NCBI GenBank assembly: GCA_021805405.1
Contig: JAJZFK010000107.1
Span: 1 to 8,155, forward strand
Reading direction: 5' to 3'
Length of the DNA: 8,155 nucleotides
From: a bacterium
Lineage (GTDB): Bacteria > Armatimonadota > Chthonomonadetes > Chthonomonadales > Chthonomonadaceae
Position numbers and translations under genes: made by a program. Positions within the stretch are counted from its first letter, which is position 1; each line of letters opens with the position of its first letter. Under the pieces are notes generated by a model. It searched no databases and was not told the origin of the DNA. It saw only the letters and a list, made by a program, of their open reading frames with translations. Shown in pieces: positions 7,570 to 8,155 of the stretch.

Positions 7570-7821
7570 TCATTCATCAGTTAATTGTAAGATTGTAACA
7601 TCAAACCTGAGATATTTATCAGGAACGGCAACGATTAATTGAGTATTTTTATTACAGTACTCGCAGTCGCAGTGTGGTCCGAGAAAGTAGGCGAGCAAAC
7701 TGACTCTGCGTTCTTGCGATCCTCTGCTAGACGCGTCCTCGAGGATGGAATTTCCTGAACCTGCGACAGCATTGAGGGTGACAAAATGGGTGACAACTTC
7801 GGCATGTATCATGCCAATCAC
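7570..7821 (-). CDS. Doubtful small reading frame of 83 codons upstream of the ThuA gene
   Basis: An 83-codon frame with a GTG start at 7821 (or ATG three codons later) ends in TGA at 7572-7570, overlapping the first possible ATG of the ThuA gene as ATGA. The product has no family I recognise. Residues 50-57 carry a CxCxxC cluster (HCDCEYCN) that might bind metal. In favour of it being real is the exact stop-start overlap. Against it are the lack of a Shine-Dalgarno at either start, no recognisable domain, and the better ribosome site for the ThuA gene at the later ATG. It may be chance, a decayed gene or a leader peptide. Confidence 0.2.
   Translation of the reverse strand: MIGMIHAEVVTHFVTLNAVAGSGNSILEDASSRGSQERRVSLLAYFLGPHCDCEYCNKNTQLIVAVPDKYLRFDVTILQLTDE
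7641..7662. repeat. Inverted repeat GAGTA-N12-TACTC upstream of the ThuA operon
   Basis: Five-base arms GAGTA (7641-7645) and TACTC (7658-7662) flank an AT-rich 12-base centre, about 70-90 bases before the ThuA start. This could be an operator. The arms are short enough to occur by chance, and the site lies inside the doubtful small reading frame. No convincing -35/-10 pair is visible for the ThuA operon, although the tandem TTACAATC TTACAAT nearby (minus strand) offers -10-like sequences. Confidence 0.15.
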
Positions 7822-7892
7822 CGTTTACGTTGAGGGAAGAAAGGGTGGGCAACAATTAGTGATTCGTTTGAAACCGATGGGGAACAAACTGA

Positions 7893-7964
7893 TGGGCGGT
7901 GAGGGATTCGAACCCCCGACCCCTTCGGTGTGAACGAAGTGCTCTACCACTGAGCCAACCGCCC
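7893..7964 (-). tRNA. tRNA-Val (anticodon CAC)
   Basis: On the minus strand the gene folds as a complete cloverleaf. The acceptor stem is GGGCGGT with ACCGCCC (7 bp). The D arm is GCTC/GAGC. The anticodon stem is CTTCG/CGAAG with loop TTCACAC, which places anticodon CAC and so reads GUG (valine). The variable loop is GGGTC, and the T arm is GGGGG/CCCTC with loop TTCGAAT and one G-U pair. The discriminator base is A (7893). The following bases read TCA, so the 3' CCA is not encoded and must be added enzymatically. It appears to be a single-gene unit with its own promoter. Confidence 0.97.
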
Positions 7965-7988
7965 TTATGCTGTTGCAGCAACGAGAAG

Positions 7989-8018
7989 ATTGTACACTTT
8001 TAGTGTCTAGAACGTCAA
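7989..8018 (-). promoter_or_regulatory. Sigma-70 promoter of tRNA-Val
   Basis: On the minus strand TTGACG (8018-8013) and TACAAT (7994-7989) are separated by 18 bases. Each differs by one base from the housekeeping -35 and -10 consensus. Initiation near 7982 would leave a 5' leader of about 18 bases before the mature tRNA, a normal length for RNase P processing. Confidence 0.75.
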
Positions 8019-8155
8019 GGGTTATGCACCGCCTTAATCCTCCAGCAGATAAGCGGTTTGCGTTTTTGCAGTGTGTTTTTACTGAACTAGCGGCTTAGCG
8101 ATGAGTGGGTCGCGTATTTTCACTGCGCTGCGCTATTAGATGAACCAGTGTCAGC
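8019..8155. other. Unassigned sequence at the right edge
   Basis: About 137 bases upstream of the tRNA promoter. I see no RNA gene and no convincing coding frame; the longest ATG frame I read on the plus strand (from 8024) has only 24 codons. It is probably spacer or the promoter region of a gene outside the window. Confidence 0.5.

Larger units (their letters stand above)
7559..7892. other. Intergenic region between the ThuA operon and tRNA-Val
   Basis: About 330 bases lie between the ThuA start and the 3' end of the tRNA gene. They hold the ThuA ribosome site, the doubtful 83-codon frame and a weak inverted repeat. The operon promoter should lie here, but I see no clear -35/-10 pair. No strong hairpin with a T run follows the tRNA on the minus strand. 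Confidence 0.6.

Noticed and set aside
7185..7598. Plus-strand frame of 137 codons opposite the 5' part of the ThuA gene
   Set aside because: It is fully antisense to a well-supported gene, has no recognisable domain, and is explained by base composition.
7875..7893. Possible terminator after tRNA-Val (GTTTG/CAAAC arms on the minus strand)
   Set aside because: The stem is only five pairs with a large loop and no T run follows it.
7745..7933. Plus-strand frame of 62 codons ending in GGEGFEPPTPSV
   Set aside because: The C-terminal part is the antisense of tRNA-Val. GGEGFEPPTPSV-like endings are a well-known false product of reading through tRNA genes.

Overview
The window comes from a bacterial chromosome of roughly balanced base composition. 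No gene points firmly to a taxon. The mix of a Ycf46-like AAA ATPase, cytoplasmic beta-propeller proteins, a sigma factor fused to a GGDEF-like domain, and exported ThuA and NodB-type proteins would fit a less-studied environmental phylum. Armatimonadota is my guess, at low confidence. No insertion sequence, CRISPR array or phage gene is visible.

Left block, plus strand, 1-3975: a tightly packed three-gene operon. It holds the 3' part of a Ycf46-like AAA+ ATPase that enters from outside the window, a 303-residue six-bladed NHL beta-propeller protein coupled by an ATGA overlap, and a 563-residue protein with a WD40/PQQ-like propeller followed by TPR helices. None of the three visible parts has an export signal, so they probably form a cytoplasmic ATPase plus scaffold set. 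The NHL protein begins, and the propeller-TPR protein ends, with nearly the same short peptide (DRFDFLE and DRFRLLE). This suggests a shared docking tag. The function of this set is unknown to me.

Middle block, plus strand, 3976-5540: a 174-base leader with an extended -10 promoter candidate and two related ACCGG-N6-CGGTCAAT elements. It precedes a gene for a SigB/SigF-type sigma-70 factor fused to a C-terminal GGDEF domain. That domain has lost its catalytic residues but keeps an RxxD motif where the c-di-GMP inhibitory site lies in diguanylate cyclases. A two-part hairpin overlaps the stop codon and separates this gene from the convergent block to its right.

Right block, minus strand, 5565-7573: a ThuA-like exported protein followed by a polysaccharide deacetylase lipoprotein, overlapping by four bases (GTGA). 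A doubtful 83-codon reading frame sits directly upstream. Further right are a tRNA-Val(CAC) gene on the minus strand with a clear -35/-10 promoter and about 135 bases in which I recognise nothing.
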